Shown here in pieces: positions 8,431-16,822 of a stretch of 64,000 bases of DNA. The notes below the pieces were generated by a model, which worked only from the letters and a program-made list of their open reading frames with translations, was not told the origin of the DNA and ran no database searches. Numbering within the stretch: position 1 is the stretch's first letter; each line of letters begins with the position of its first letter. The stretch comes from Nocardia abscessus (lineage in GTDB: Bacteria > Actinomycetota > Actinomycetes > Mycobacteriales > Mycobacteriaceae). The DNA lies in contig NZ_JADLQO010000007.1 in NCBI RefSeq assembly GCF_015477775.1, positions 1 to 64,000 of the forward strand, in the 5' to 3' direction. The translations under genes were made by a program, and so were the position numbers.

Positions 8431-9437
8431 CCGCGCCGGGCGGCGAGCTGTGGCGGCTGGACGGCCGACGAACACGGTCGGTCAGCGCCGAGAATCCGAC
8501 GGGGGCGCCGGGCAGGGGCGCGCGGGCGACCGAGGGCACCGGAGCGCACGCGGCTCGGCTACTGGGCGCGGGGTGGAAGGTTTCCCCGTCGATCGCGCTG
8601 GCCGACGGCGAAACCGCCACGCTGGCCGACGTCTCCGGACCCGGCGTGTTCCGACATTTCTGGCTGACCACCGAGCGTTCCGTACTGCGCGGGCTGACGC
8701 TGCGGATGACCTGGGACGACGCACCGCGGCCCGCGATCGAGCTGCCACTGGGCGACTTCTTCTGCAACGGGTGGGGCGAGCTGGCCCTGCTGAGTTCGGA
8801 GATGGTGGTCGTCGCGCCCGCCGGCGGGCTGAACAGCTACTGGGCCATGCCGTTCCGGCATCGAGCGCGCATTACGCTCGAAAACAAGTGCGGCCGCGAG
8901 GTTCCGGTGTACTACCAGGCGACCTACACCGAAGAGGACGTGCCGGACGGCGCCGGGTACCTGCACACACGGTGGAGGCACACGACCGGCCTGGGCACTC
9001 CGGCCGTGCACACGATTCTGGACGCGGCCGCGGGGCCGGGCCGCTACGTCGGCACCTACCTCGCCATCCGCCCGGGCGCACCGGGATGGTGGGGCGAGGG
9101 CGAAGTGAAGTTCTTTCTCGACGGGGACGTCGATCATCCCACTATCTGCGGGACCGGCACCGAGGACTATTTCGGCGGCGCTTGGAATTTCGACCTCGAC
9201 GGGACATACCGGACATATTCCACGCCCTATCTCGGGCTGCACCAGGTACTGCCGCCGGACCAGATCTATCGACCGGATCAGCGTTTCGGAATGTACCGCT
9301 GGCATGTGCGCGACCCGATCTGCTTCGAGCGCGAGTTGCGGGTCACCGTGCAGGCCCTCGGGTGGCTGGACGCGGAGACCTATCTTCCCCTGGCGGACGC
9401 CGACATCGCGACCACCGCCTGGTGGTATCAGGCCTGA
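8427..9437 (+). CDS. DUF2961 / GH172-family protein (putative furanosidase)
   Basis: A 336-residue DUF2961 protein. Family hallmarks are ENPTGAPGRGARA near the N-terminus, GVFRHFWL, PLGDFFCNGWGE, KFFLDGD and the strongly conserved TICGTGTEDYFGGAWN. GH172 members act on alpha-D-fructofuranosides and, in organisms that degrade mycobacterial arabinan, on D-arabinofuranosides. No signal peptide is visible. The GTG start overlaps the thioredoxin stop codon. Together with the isomerase and FGGY kinase it suggests release and use of D-arabinose or fructofuranose. Its 3' end overlaps the convergent gene at 9428 by about 10 bases. Confidence 0.82.
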   Translation: MTAPGGELWRLDGRRTRSVSAENPTGAPGRGARATEGTGAHAARLLGAGWKVSPSIALADGETATLADVSGPGVFRHFWLTTERSVLRGLTLRMTWDDAPRPAIELPLGDFFCNGWGELALLSSEMVVVAPAGGLNSYWAMPFRHRARITLENKCGREVPVYYQATYTEEDVPDGAGYLHTRWRHTTGLGTPAVHTILDAAAGPGRYVGTYLAIRPGAPGWWGEGEVKFFLDGDVDHPTICGTGTEDYFGGAWNFDLDGTYRTYSTPYLGLHQVLPPDQIYRPDQRFGMYRWHVRDPICFERELRVTVQALGWLDAETYLPLADADIATTAWWYQA

Positions 9438-9919
9438 TCGGGGTCGTCCGCCTCCGATGGGATTTCCAGCGCCAGCAATTCGTCGGCGCGCGCCAGCGCC
9501 GCGTCCATGCCCGCGGTGAGACCGTCCATCGAGGTCAAGCCGTCCAGCAGTCCGGCCAGTTCGTCCTGCACCGCGCGCAGTTCCGCGATCGCCGGGTCGA
9601 CCGGGAACCACGCGACCGCGTCGTGCCACCACGGGTCGTCGGAGAGCCATGCCCACAGCACGTCACGCACCAGCACCGGGTCGGAGGTGTACATCTGGTA
9701 GGTCTCCGTCGCCGATCCGGCCCGGTGCTCGAGTTCGTAGACGCCGTCGGGTAGCAGCCGGGCCCGGATGTCGTGCAGGTCGGCCCGGCTGAGTTCGAGG
9801 ATGGGGTGTTCCGGGTCCGCCGGTTCGTCGATCAGGTCGCCGAGCGCGTCCTCGGTCAGGTCGGGCAGCGGCGTCCCGTCTCCGGTGCGGATGCGCACGT
9901 CGGTGGGGTCGGTGCTCAT
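9428..9919 (-). CDS. Hypothetical protein, acidic, 163 residues
   Basis: I do not recognise a family. The protein is acidic and Asp/Glu-rich, with tryptophan-rich stretches (VLWAWLSDDPWWHDAVAWF) and a helical C-terminal third. There is no membrane segment or signal peptide. It is convergent with the GH172 gene and divergent from the downstream xylulokinase-like gene. The coding frame is clean, and ATG at 9919 is the natural start. Function unknown. Confidence 0.6.
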   Translation of the reverse strand: MSTDPTDVRIRTGDGTPLPDLTEDALGDLIDEPADPEHPILELSRADLHDIRARLLPDGVYELEHRAGSATETYQMYTSDPVLVRDVLWAWLSDDPWWHDAVAWFPVDPAIAELRAVQDELAGLLDGLTSMDGLTAGMDAALARADELLALEIPSEADDPDQA

Positions 9920-10059
9920 CGCGCCAGTCTGCCCGATGCGGCTGCCGAATACCCGAAAGGCCCCGGCGCGGGCCGGCGCGGGTGCAAGGTGGTCGGTATG
10001 GGCCTTCTGCGATGCTGCCGTACCGGCGATGCGAACCGGCTTCGATCGGGGTGGGCCGC

Positions 10060-11460
10060 ATGACGACGGTCGCCGGCGTCGACAGCTCCACCCAGTCGTG
10101 CAAGGTGGTCGTCTGCGACGCCGACAGCGGCGAAGTTCTCGGGCGTGGGCAGGCCCCGCACCCGGAAGGGACCGAGGTCGCCCCGGCGGCGTGGTGGAAC
10201 GCGCTGCGGACAGCGGGCGCGGGATTGCTCGACGACGTCGCCGCGATCGCGGTCGCGGGGCAGCAGCACGGCCTGGTCGCCTTGGATGCCGCGGGTGTTC
10301 CGGTACGCGACGCGTTGCTGTGGAACGACGTCCGCTCGGCCCGCGCGGCCGAGGAGCTGATCGCCGATCTGGCCGGGCCGCGAGCGTGGGCCGATGCGGT
10401 CGGCAGCGTGCCGGTGGCCTCGTTCACCGTCGCCAAGCTGCGCTGGCTGGCCGATCACGAGCCGGAGCGCGCCGACCGCACCGCGCGCGTCCTGCTGCCG
10501 CACGACTACCTGACCTGGCGGCTGCGGGGCGGCGAGACCGGGCACACTCCCGAGCCGACCACCGACCGCGGTGACGCTTCCGGCACCGGCTACTGGTCAC
10601 CCGCCGACAACGCCTATCGGGAAGACCTGCTCGCCATGGCCTTTCGTGGACGCGCGCCCGCGCTGCCCCGCGTCCTCGGTCCGGACGAGCCGGCCGGGCG
10701 GACACCGTCGGGCACACTGGTCGCCGCGGGGACTGGTGACAATGCCGGAGCCGCGCTGGGTCTCGGCATCGATGAGGGCGATGTAGTGGTCTCGCTCGGC
10801 ACCAGCGGGACGGTCTTCGCGCGCGCCGACCGCGCCTGCGCCGATCCGAGCGGCGCGGTCGCCGGATTCGCGGACGCCACCGGCGCGTTCCTGCCGCTGG
10901 TCTGCACGCTCAACGCCGCGCGCGTCCTCACCTCGGCCGCCGACCTGCTCGGCGTGGATCTGCCCACGCTGGAATCGCTGGCCGCCCAGGCGCCGCCGGG
11001 CGCGGACGGCGTGGTCCTGCTGCCGTACCTCGCCGGTGAGCGCACACCCAACCTGCCCCACGCGACGGGCAGTCTGCACGGTCTGCGACCGGAAGCCATG
11101 CGTCCCGCGACGGTCGCCCGAGCCGCCTTCGAAGGCGTGCTGTGTCATCTCGCCGACGCGCTCGACCATCTCACCGGCACGGGGGTGCGACCGCGGCGGG
11201 TGCTGCTCATCGGCGGTGCGGCACGCTCACGGCTGGTCGCGGCGATCGCCGCACAGGTCTTCGGCGTCACTGTGACGGTGCCGGAACCGGAGGAGTACGT
11301 CGCGCTCGGCGCCGCGCGCCAGGCCGCCTGGGCACTGAGTGGCGCGGCCCGGCCGCCCGCGTGGCCCGCGCGCACGGCCGCGGAGATCCCGTCCGATGCG
11401 GCAGCTGGGCGAGGGATCCGCGCCGAGTATCAGCGGGCCCGCCTCGCTCTCTACAGCTGA
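10060..11460 (+). CDS. xylB: Xylulokinase-like FGGY kinase
   Basis: A 466-residue FGGY kinase. The N-terminal phosphate loop reads GVDSSTQSCK, then VAGQQHGLV and WNDVRS typical of xylulokinases, VVSLGTSGTVFA, and the C-terminal LLIGGAARSRLVAAIAAQVFG. Xylulokinases phosphorylate D-xylulose to enter the pentose phosphate pathway. The ATG at 10060 gives a start aligned with the family; longer readings add unsupported residues. It is the second FGGY kinase within 4 kb and lies beside the isomerase/GH operon, but it is separated from it by the hypothetical gene on the opposite strand. Confidence 0.85.
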   Translation: MTTVAGVDSSTQSCKVVVCDADSGEVLGRGQAPHPEGTEVAPAAWWNALRTAGAGLLDDVAAIAVAGQQHGLVALDAAGVPVRDALLWNDVRSARAAEELIADLAGPRAWADAVGSVPVASFTVAKLRWLADHEPERADRTARVLLPHDYLTWRLRGGETGHTPEPTTDRGDASGTGYWSPADNAYREDLLAMAFRGRAPALPRVLGPDEPAGRTPSGTLVAAGTGDNAGAALGLGIDEGDVVVSLGTSGTVFARADRACADPSGAVAGFADATGAFLPLVCTLNAARVLTSAADLLGVDLPTLESLAAQAPPGADGVVLLPYLAGERTPNLPHATGSLHGLRPEAMRPATVARAAFEGVLCHLADALDHLTGTGVRPRRVLLIGGAARSRLVAAIAAQVFGVTVTVPEPEEYVALGAARQAAWALSGAARPPAWPARTAAEIPSDAAAGRGIRAEYQRARLALYS

Positions 11461-11613
11461 CCACGGCGTTCGCAGCGATCCATGCTCGGCCGGGTCCGGC
11501 TGCCCGCGCACGAATCGGGACCGCGTCCACCTTCCGGTCGCTGATTTTCGTCGCCGGGTGGCGCCCGGACTCCCGGCGAGGTTGGATCACCCTCGTCGAA
11601 GAGAGGTGGACAA

Positions 11614-12243
11614 ATGACCGATACCCTGGTGCGAAGGGCGGTGACGGCGGAACGGACGGAACTCGCCGAACTCTTGGCCGGACTGGACGCCGCGAGCTGG
11701 GACGCACCGACCCTGTGCGAGGGCTGGCGGGTACGCGAAGTCGTCGCGCACATCACCATGCCGTATCGCCTGTCGAGCGCACGCTTCGCGCTGGGGATGC
11801 TCGCGGCGTTCGGGAACTTCAACCGCATGGCCGACCGCACCGCCCGGGTGGACGCTGCCACGCTCAGCGCGGCCGACCTGCTGAAATCGCTGTGGGACAA
11901 CGTCGACCATCCCTGGCGGCCCCCGGGTGGCGGGCTCACCAACGCGTTGAGCCACGATGTGATCCACGGGCTGGACATCACCGTGGCGCTCGGCTTGGAC
12001 CGCAGGGTGCCCGGGGAGCGGATGCGCTTGGTCCTGGACACGATCGACCCGAAGACCGTCAAGCTGTTCGGCGCCAAACTGGGCGGCATCGAGCTGCGCG
12101 CCGACGACCTGGACTTCAGCTACGGCTCCGGCACGGTGCTGTCGGGGCACGCCCAGGACCTGCTGCTCGTCCTCTGCGGCCGCAAACTGCCCGCCGGACA
12201 CCTGGAAGGCGAGCCCGCGCAGCGATTCACGAAGCCCTTGTGA
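11614..12243 (+). CDS. Mycothiol-type maleylpyruvate isomerase / DinB superfamily protein
   Basis: A 209-residue four-helix DinB-like protein of the TIGR03083 type. The N-terminal AAERTELAELLAGLD region leads into TLCEGWRVREVVAHITMPYRL, with the metal-binding histidine in VAHI. A second cluster reads NALSHDVIHGLDITVAL. Family members use mycothiol as cofactor or act as small thiol transferases. The start ATG follows GAGAGG. The substrate is unknown. Confidence 0.78.
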   Translation: MTDTLVRRAVTAERTELAELLAGLDAASWDAPTLCEGWRVREVVAHITMPYRLSSARFALGMLAAFGNFNRMADRTARVDAATLSAADLLKSLWDNVDHPWRPPGGGLTNALSHDVIHGLDITVALGLDRRVPGERMRLVLDTIDPKTVKLFGAKLGGIELRADDLDFSYGSGTVLSGHAQDLLLVLCGRKLPAGHLEGEPAQRFTKPL

Positions 12244-12252
12244 CCCGCGCGT

Positions 12253-13038
12253 TCAGCGCGTGACGCCGGCAAGCTCGCGCAGGTAGGCCGCCGTTTCGTC
12301 GTCGGAGGGGAAATACGCCTCGACCGCGACCTCATCGAGCGTGATGTCGAAGGCCGCGCCGAAGGTGGTGATCGTGTTGAAGAAGGACAGTTCGGCGTCT
12401 CGGTGGCGCAGCAGGATCGGCAACGCGATGTCCGCGGGGTCGCTGTCGGTGCCTGCCTGGGCACCGTAGCAGCGCAGTTCCTCGTGCAGGGCGGCGAGTT
12501 CGGGATCCCCCGTCGCCATGACCCGGCGGGCCAGGCGGGGCAGCAGGAACGCCCGGACCTGCTCGAGGTTGCGCAGCCGCGAGGCGAACCCCGCGGGGTG
12601 CAGACCGAGCCGCATCATGTTCACCGGCGGTTCGAGCAGGTCCGGGTCCACGCCGTCGAAGAATACGCCGACACAGTCGTTGGCCTGCACCAGGTTCCAG
12701 CGCTGGTCCACCGCCAGCGCCGGATACGGTTCGTGCAGCCGCAGGACCCGCTGCACCGCGTCGCGGGCACGCCGCAACGTGGGGTCGGTCCAGTCGCGAC
12801 GCCGGAACTCGGGCGCGTGACCCGCGGCGATCAGCAGGCGGTTGCGCTCGCGCAGCGGTATGTCGAGCTGTTCGGCCAGGTGCAGCACCATGGATCGACT
12901 GGGGATCGTGCGGCCGGTCTCGACGAAACTGACGTGCCGGGCGGACACATCCGCCTGGATGGCCAGATCCAGCTGGCTCAGTTTCCGCCGGTGCCGCCAC
13001 TCCCGCAGCAGTTCGCCGACCGGTCGATCACCGTTCAT
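12253..13038 (-). CDS. XRE-type regulator with MmyB-like ligand-binding domain
   Basis: A 261-residue regulator. An N-terminal HTH (KLSQLDLAIQADVSARHVSF, then ETGRTIPS) is followed by an MmyB-like PAS-type domain with the diagnostic YPALAVDQRWNLVQAN. Such proteins commonly bind fatty acids or related ligands and regulate neighbouring reductases or hydrolases. It is divergent from the SnoaL-like gene at 13126, about 90 bases away, which is its probable target. The start ATG at 13038 gives a complete HTH. Confidence 0.88.
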   Translation of the reverse strand: MNGDRPVGELLREWRHRRKLSQLDLAIQADVSARHVSFVETGRTIPSRSMVLHLAEQLDIPLRERNRLLIAAGHAPEFRRRDWTDPTLRRARDAVQRVLRLHEPYPALAVDQRWNLVQANDCVGVFFDGVDPDLLEPPVNMMRLGLHPAGFASRLRNLEQVRAFLLPRLARRVMATGDPELAALHEELRCYGAQAGTDSDPADIALPILLRHRDAELSFFNTITTFGAAFDITLDEVAVEAYFPSDDETAAYLRELAGVTR

Positions 13039-13125
13039 CGGCCCAGTATCGCGATGGACGTGGCGCGCCCGCCATTACATGCCAGGTAATCGACACCCGC
13101 GTTCGACGGCTGTCAGCCTCGGCGC

Positions 13126-13509
13126 ATGACGAACGACAACGTGGCACTGCGCAACAAGGAACTGGCCCTGTGGGGGTTCACGGAATTCGCGGCGGGCAAT
13201 ATCGAAGTGCTCCGCACCCTGCTGCACGACGACTTCCTCGAGCACAGCCCCGGAAATCCCTCCGGCAAGGACGCTTTCATCGAGTTCATCGCCCAGGCAC
13301 CCGTGACCGAATCGAAACTGGAGCTGGCGCGGGTGATCGCCGACGACGAGTACGTGGTCATGCACTACCGCATGGTGACGCCGGACGAAGCGGAGCCCGA
13401 CCAGGCGGTTGTCGATGTCTGGCGGATGGTCGACGGAAAGATCGTGGAGCACTGGGACGTCGTCCAGCCGGTGCCCGAACCCACCCAGATCCCGCACGGC
13501 ATGTTCTGA
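13126..13509 (+). CDS. SnoaL-like / NTF2-fold protein
   Basis: A 127-residue alpha+beta-barrel protein. WGFTEFAAGNIEVLRTLLHDDFLEHSPG and the C-terminal DVWRMVDGKIVEHWDVVQPVPE are typical of SnoaL-like cyclases and predicted ester hydrolases. Members bind small hydrophobic substrates, and many are not enzymes of known substrate. It is divergent from the MmyB-type regulator, which probably controls it. Confidence 0.82.
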   Translation: MTNDNVALRNKELALWGFTEFAAGNIEVLRTLLHDDFLEHSPGNPSGKDAFIEFIAQAPVTESKLELARVIADDEYVVMHYRMVTPDEAEPDQAVVDVWRMVDGKIVEHWDVVQPVPEPTQIPHGMF

Positions 13510-13561
13510 GCGCGGATAATTCGGGTGCTCGACGAGTCGGGGCGGAGCTAGGGTCGAGCGC

Positions 13562-14083
13562 GTGACGTGGATCGCGCCCGACCTCCAACGCACCGAGACG
13601 CCGCTGGTCGCCGACGAGCGCACCATGCTGCGGGCATGGCTCGACCGGCACCGCGACACCCTGCTGTGGAAGTGCGCGGGGCTCGACGGCGAACAGCTTC
13701 GCACGCGCGCCGTCGAGCCCTCGACCATGTCGCTGCTCGGCCTCGTCCGGCACATGACCGAGGTCGAGCGCGGCTGGTTCCGCCGTGCCGCCGCCGGCGA
13801 GGACCTCGCCTACGTCTACTGCTCCGAGAACAACCCGGACGGCGACTTCGACGACATCGCCGACGCCGATCCGGAGGCGACCTTCGCCGCCTTCCGAGCC
13901 GAGATCGCCCAGGCCGACACGGCCGTCGCGACTTTGTCGCTGGACCACACCTTCCGCCACCGCCGACGCACCGACGACTACAACCTGCGCTGGGTATACC
14001 TGCACATGATCGAGGAATACGCGCGGCACAACGGTCACGCGGATCTGTTGCGCGAGCGGATCGACGGCTTCACCGGCGACTGA
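13562..14083 (+). CDS. DinB family protein (DUF664)
   Basis: A 173-residue DinB-like four-helix bundle. Metal-ligand histidines appear in LGLVRHMTEVERGWF and in the closing YLHMIEEYARHNGHADLLRE, the classic DUF664 ending. It starts with GTG at 13562. DinB proteins are metal-dependent, thiol-linked hydrolases or transferases, mostly uncharacterised. It lies about 50 bases after the SnoaL-like gene and could share its transcript. Confidence 0.85.
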   Translation: MTWIAPDLQRTETPLVADERTMLRAWLDRHRDTLLWKCAGLDGEQLRTRAVEPSTMSLLGLVRHMTEVERGWFRRAAAGEDLAYVYCSENNPDGDFDDIADADPEATFAAFRAEIAQADTAVATLSLDHTFRHRRRTDDYNLRWVYLHMIEEYARHNGHADLLRERIDGFTGD

Positions 14084-14217
14084 CGATCTTTCGGGCCCGA
14101 CCCGGGGATATCCGGTGCCGGTGCGATCACCGCTCCGGACCGATCGAGGTGCCCGACGGGCACCCCGATCGGATCACCATCCGCGATCCGCGCCGCTGAC
14201 ACCGCGCCGCGGGAGGA

Positions 14218-15981
14218 TTACCGCCGCGCCGCGCGTCCGGCGGCACCCACGACCGCAGCCAGCGTCGCAGCGATCACGGAATCGCTCCGGCCGCAGGACC
14301 AACGGATGTGCTTGCCGCTGCGATACTCCAGATACGTGATCGCGGCGCTGTCGTTGCCCGGCTCGATCGACTGCTGGGTCAGGCCCAGCACCTCGATCGG
14401 ATATCCCGCTTCGGCCAGCGCCTCGGTCAGCGCCGCGACGGGACCGCCGTGGCGCCGCGTACGGTGGGTGACCCCGTCGACGGCCAGCGTGATCTCGGTG
14501 CACGCCTGCGCGCCGTCGCCGCTGGTGCGCCAGTCCTTCAAGTCCAGCCACGACGGGTCCTCGAAGTAGATCGCCTCGAACAGGTCACGCAGTTCGGCGG
14601 CGGTGATCTCGACACCGGTGTCGTCGGCGCGCGCCTGGACCTGCGCGGCGAAGTCGATCTGCAGCCGTCGCGGCAGGTCCATGCCGTATTCGCGGTGTAG
14701 CAGGTAGGCGATGCCGCCCTTGCCGGACTGGGAATTGACCCGGATCACCGCCTCGTAGCCGCGGCCCAGGTCGCCGGGATCGATCGGCAGATACGGCACG
14801 TCCCAGTCGAGTTCGCGTTCGGCGACGCCCGTCGCGGTGGCCCGGGCGCGATGCTCGGCCAATCCCTTCTTGATCGCGTCTTGATGGGTGCCGGAGAACG
14901 CGGTGTGCACCAGGTCGCCGACGTACGGGTGCCGTTCGTGGATCGGCATGCGCGTGCAGTATTCGACGGTGCGCCGGATCTCGTCGATGTCGGAGAAGTC
15001 GATCATCGGGTCCACGCCTTGCGCATGCAGATTCAGAGCCAGCGTGGCGATGTCGACATTGCCGGTGCGCTCGCCGTTGCCGAAGACGCAGCCCTCGACG
15101 CGTTGCGCGCCCGCGAGCACCGCCAGCTCGGCACACGCGATGCCGGTGCCGCGATCGTTGTGCGGGTGCACCGACAGGATGACGCTGTCGCGGCGGGCCA
15201 GATTGCGGTGCATGTACTCGATCTGGTCGGCGTAGACGTTCGGTGTGGCGACCTCGACGGTGGCGGGCAGGTTCAGGATGACCGGACGTCGCACGGTGGC
15301 GTCCCACAACGTCGTCATCCGGTCGCAGATGTCGAGCACATAATCGGGCTCGGTCAGGTTGAACACCTCGGGCGAGAATTCGAACCGCACGTTCGGCAGG
15401 TCCCCGGCAGCCGCGAGCACGGTGCGGCCGCCGTCGAGGATCAGCTCGCGCAGCGCCGCGCGGTCCTTGCCGAGCACGATGTCACGCCAAGCGGGGGCCG
15501 TGGCGGTGTACATGTGGATCACGACGTCGTTGGGGATGCCGCGGATCGATGCGACGGTGCGCTCGATCAAGTCGCGCCGCGCGGGCGTGAACACGACGAT
15601 CGTCACGTCCTCGGGCGCGAGATCGTCCTCGGCGATGAGCCGGACGAAGTCGAAATCGGTCTGGGAGGCCGACGGATAGCCGACCTCGATCTCCTTGTAC
15701 CCCATGGCGATCATGAGTTCGAAGAAGCGCCGCTTGCGCGCGGGGTCCATCGGCTCGGCGAGCGCCTGGTTGCCGTCGCGCAGGTCGACCGGCACCCACA
15801 GGGGCGCCTGGGTGATCCTGGCGTCGGGCCAATGCCGTTGAGTGAGCGGCACTTCCACGCGCTGGTAGACGTCGCGGTAGCGATTCGAGGGCATCTGGGA
15901 ACGCCGCTGGCGATTCCATGCCGGAGCACGGTCCGGTACGTCGCCCGCGGGAGTGTCGATGGTGGGGAATGCGATGGTCAT
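14218..15981 (-). CDS. leuA: 2-isopropylmalate synthase
   Basis: Catalyses acetyl-CoA plus 2-oxoisovalerate to 2-isopropylmalate, the first committed step of leucine synthesis. The HMGL-like barrel shows VDLRDGNQALAEPMD (metal Asp), GYKEIEVGYPSAS, VHPHNDRGTG with metal histidines, and GNGERTGNVDI. The C-terminal leucine-binding regulatory domain ends the protein. I took ATG at 15981, preceded by GGAAG, giving 587 residues; an ATG seven codons earlier is less likely. It lacks the repeat insertion known in M. tuberculosis LeuA. A leader peptide and hairpin upstream point to attenuation. Confidence 0.95.
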   Translation of the reverse strand: MTIAFPTIDTPAGDVPDRAPAWNRQRRSQMPSNRYRDVYQRVEVPLTQRHWPDARITQAPLWVPVDLRDGNQALAEPMDPARKRRFFELMIAMGYKEIEVGYPSASQTDFDFVRLIAEDDLAPEDVTIVVFTPARRDLIERTVASIRGIPNDVVIHMYTATAPAWRDIVLGKDRAALRELILDGGRTVLAAAGDLPNVRFEFSPEVFNLTEPDYVLDICDRMTTLWDATVRRPVILNLPATVEVATPNVYADQIEYMHRNLARRDSVILSVHPHNDRGTGIACAELAVLAGAQRVEGCVFGNGERTGNVDIATLALNLHAQGVDPMIDFSDIDEIRRTVEYCTRMPIHERHPYVGDLVHTAFSGTHQDAIKKGLAEHRARATATGVAERELDWDVPYLPIDPGDLGRGYEAVIRVNSQSGKGGIAYLLHREYGMDLPRRLQIDFAAQVQARADDTGVEITAAELRDLFEAIYFEDPSWLDLKDWRTSGDGAQACTEITLAVDGVTHRTRRHGGPVAALTEALAEAGYPIEVLGLTQQSIEPGNDSAAITYLEYRSGKHIRWSCGRSDSVIAATLAAVVGAAGRAARR

Positions 15982-16022
15982 GGGACTGCTTCCTGGCCGC
16001 ACGGGCCGTCACGACGAGAAGT

Positions 16023-16060
16023 GACCGGCCACGACGAAGCCCCACGGTGGGAGGCCGGTC
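16023..16060 (-). terminator. Candidate leuA attenuator hairpin
   Basis: On the minus strand GACCGGCC (16060-16053) and GGCCGGTC (16030-16023) form a perfect 8-bp stem just after the leader peptide stop and about 40 bases before the leuA start. CCACGG in the peptide coding region (16078-16073) can pair with CCGTGG in the loop (16047-16042), giving a possible alternative fold. The U-tract after the stem is weak, so Rho-assisted or translational attenuation is equally possible. Confidence 0.5.
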
Positions 16061-16062
16061 GT

Positions 16063-16104
16063 TCAGGCCCCGCCGTGGCGGCTAAGCAGAAGCATGGTGC
16101 GCAT
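16063..16104 (-). CDS. leuA leader peptide (13 residues, Leu-Leu-Leu)
   Basis: A tiny open frame, ATG at 16104 to TGA at 16063, encoding MRTMLLLSRHGGA. Three consecutive leucine codons (CTT CTG CTT) include CTT twice, which is rare in this GC-rich genome and suits leucine sensing by ribosome stalling. Leucine-rich leader peptides before leuA are known in Actinobacteria. It ends directly before the hairpin at 16060-16023. No strong ribosome site precedes the ATG. TACAGT at about -15 to -10 suggests a leaderless transcript. Confidence 0.65.
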   Translation of the reverse strand: MRTMLLLSRHGGA

Positions 16105-16150
16105 GATGGCTAGACTGTACACGACTCCTCAGACAAGTAGAGAGGTTGCG

Positions 16151-16822
16151 ATGCTTTCCCAAGTACGGCGCCATCCACTGGCCGCGCAGACGGCCGAAGT
16201 GCTGCTGGCCCGCATCCGCGCGGGCGAATGGCCGCTCGGTCACCGCCTGCCGGGTGAGACCACGCTGGCCGCGCAGCTCGGCGTCGGACGCTCGACGCTG
16301 CGGGAGGCGATCCGTGAGCTGGCGGGCAAAGGGGTGCTGGACAGCCGCCAAGGCGCGGGTGTCTTCGTGACCGCGCTCGACGTGACCGAGGAATGGGACG
16401 CCGTGCTGCGCCGCGCCACCATCGCGGCGGTGATCGAGGCGCGCATCGCCATCGAGGCCGAGGCCGCGGCACTGGCCGCCCAGCGGCGAACCCCCGCCGA
16501 GCTGCGCCTGATCCGACGTGCGCTGGCCGCGCGCGAGGCGCATGGCGAGCCGGTCGCCGAGCACGTCGACGCCGATATGGCGTTCCACCGGGCGGTCATC
16601 GTGGCCGCCCACAACGACGTGCTGATCCAGCTGTTCGACAGCTTCCTCCCCCGGCTGCGCCTGGCGATGATCGACATGCTGAAGATCCGCCCGGTGCCGT
16701 CGGAGTCCGCGGATCACGCCGCGCACCAACGGCTGGCCGACGCGATCGCCGCACGCGACGCCACCGCCGCGGCGGAGTACAGCCGCGCCCACCTGACCAC
16801 CCTGAAAGAGGCTTTCACGTGA
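16151..16822 (+). CDS. GntR-family regulator (FadR/FCD type)
   Basis: A 223-residue regulator. It has an N-terminal GntR winged helix (LARIRAGEWPLGHRLPGETT, then LGVGRSTLREAIRELAGKGV) and a C-terminal all-helical FCD domain with the metal/ligand histidine pattern DADMAFHRAVIVAAHN. The ATG at 16151 with AGAGAGG upstream is preferred over a reading from 16094, which would overlap the leuA leader peptide. It overlaps the downstream ABC ATPase gene by 4 bases. It is divergent from leuA and shares only about 46 bases with its leader. Confidence 0.85.
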   Translation: MLSQVRRHPLAAQTAEVLLARIRAGEWPLGHRLPGETTLAAQLGVGRSTLREAIRELAGKGVLDSRQGAGVFVTALDVTEEWDAVLRRATIAAVIEARIAIEAEAAALAAQRRTPAELRLIRRALAAREAHGEPVAEHVDADMAFHRAVIVAAHNDVLIQLFDSFLPRLRLAMIDMLKIRPVPSESADHAAHQRLADAIAARDATAAAEYSRAHLTTLKEAFT

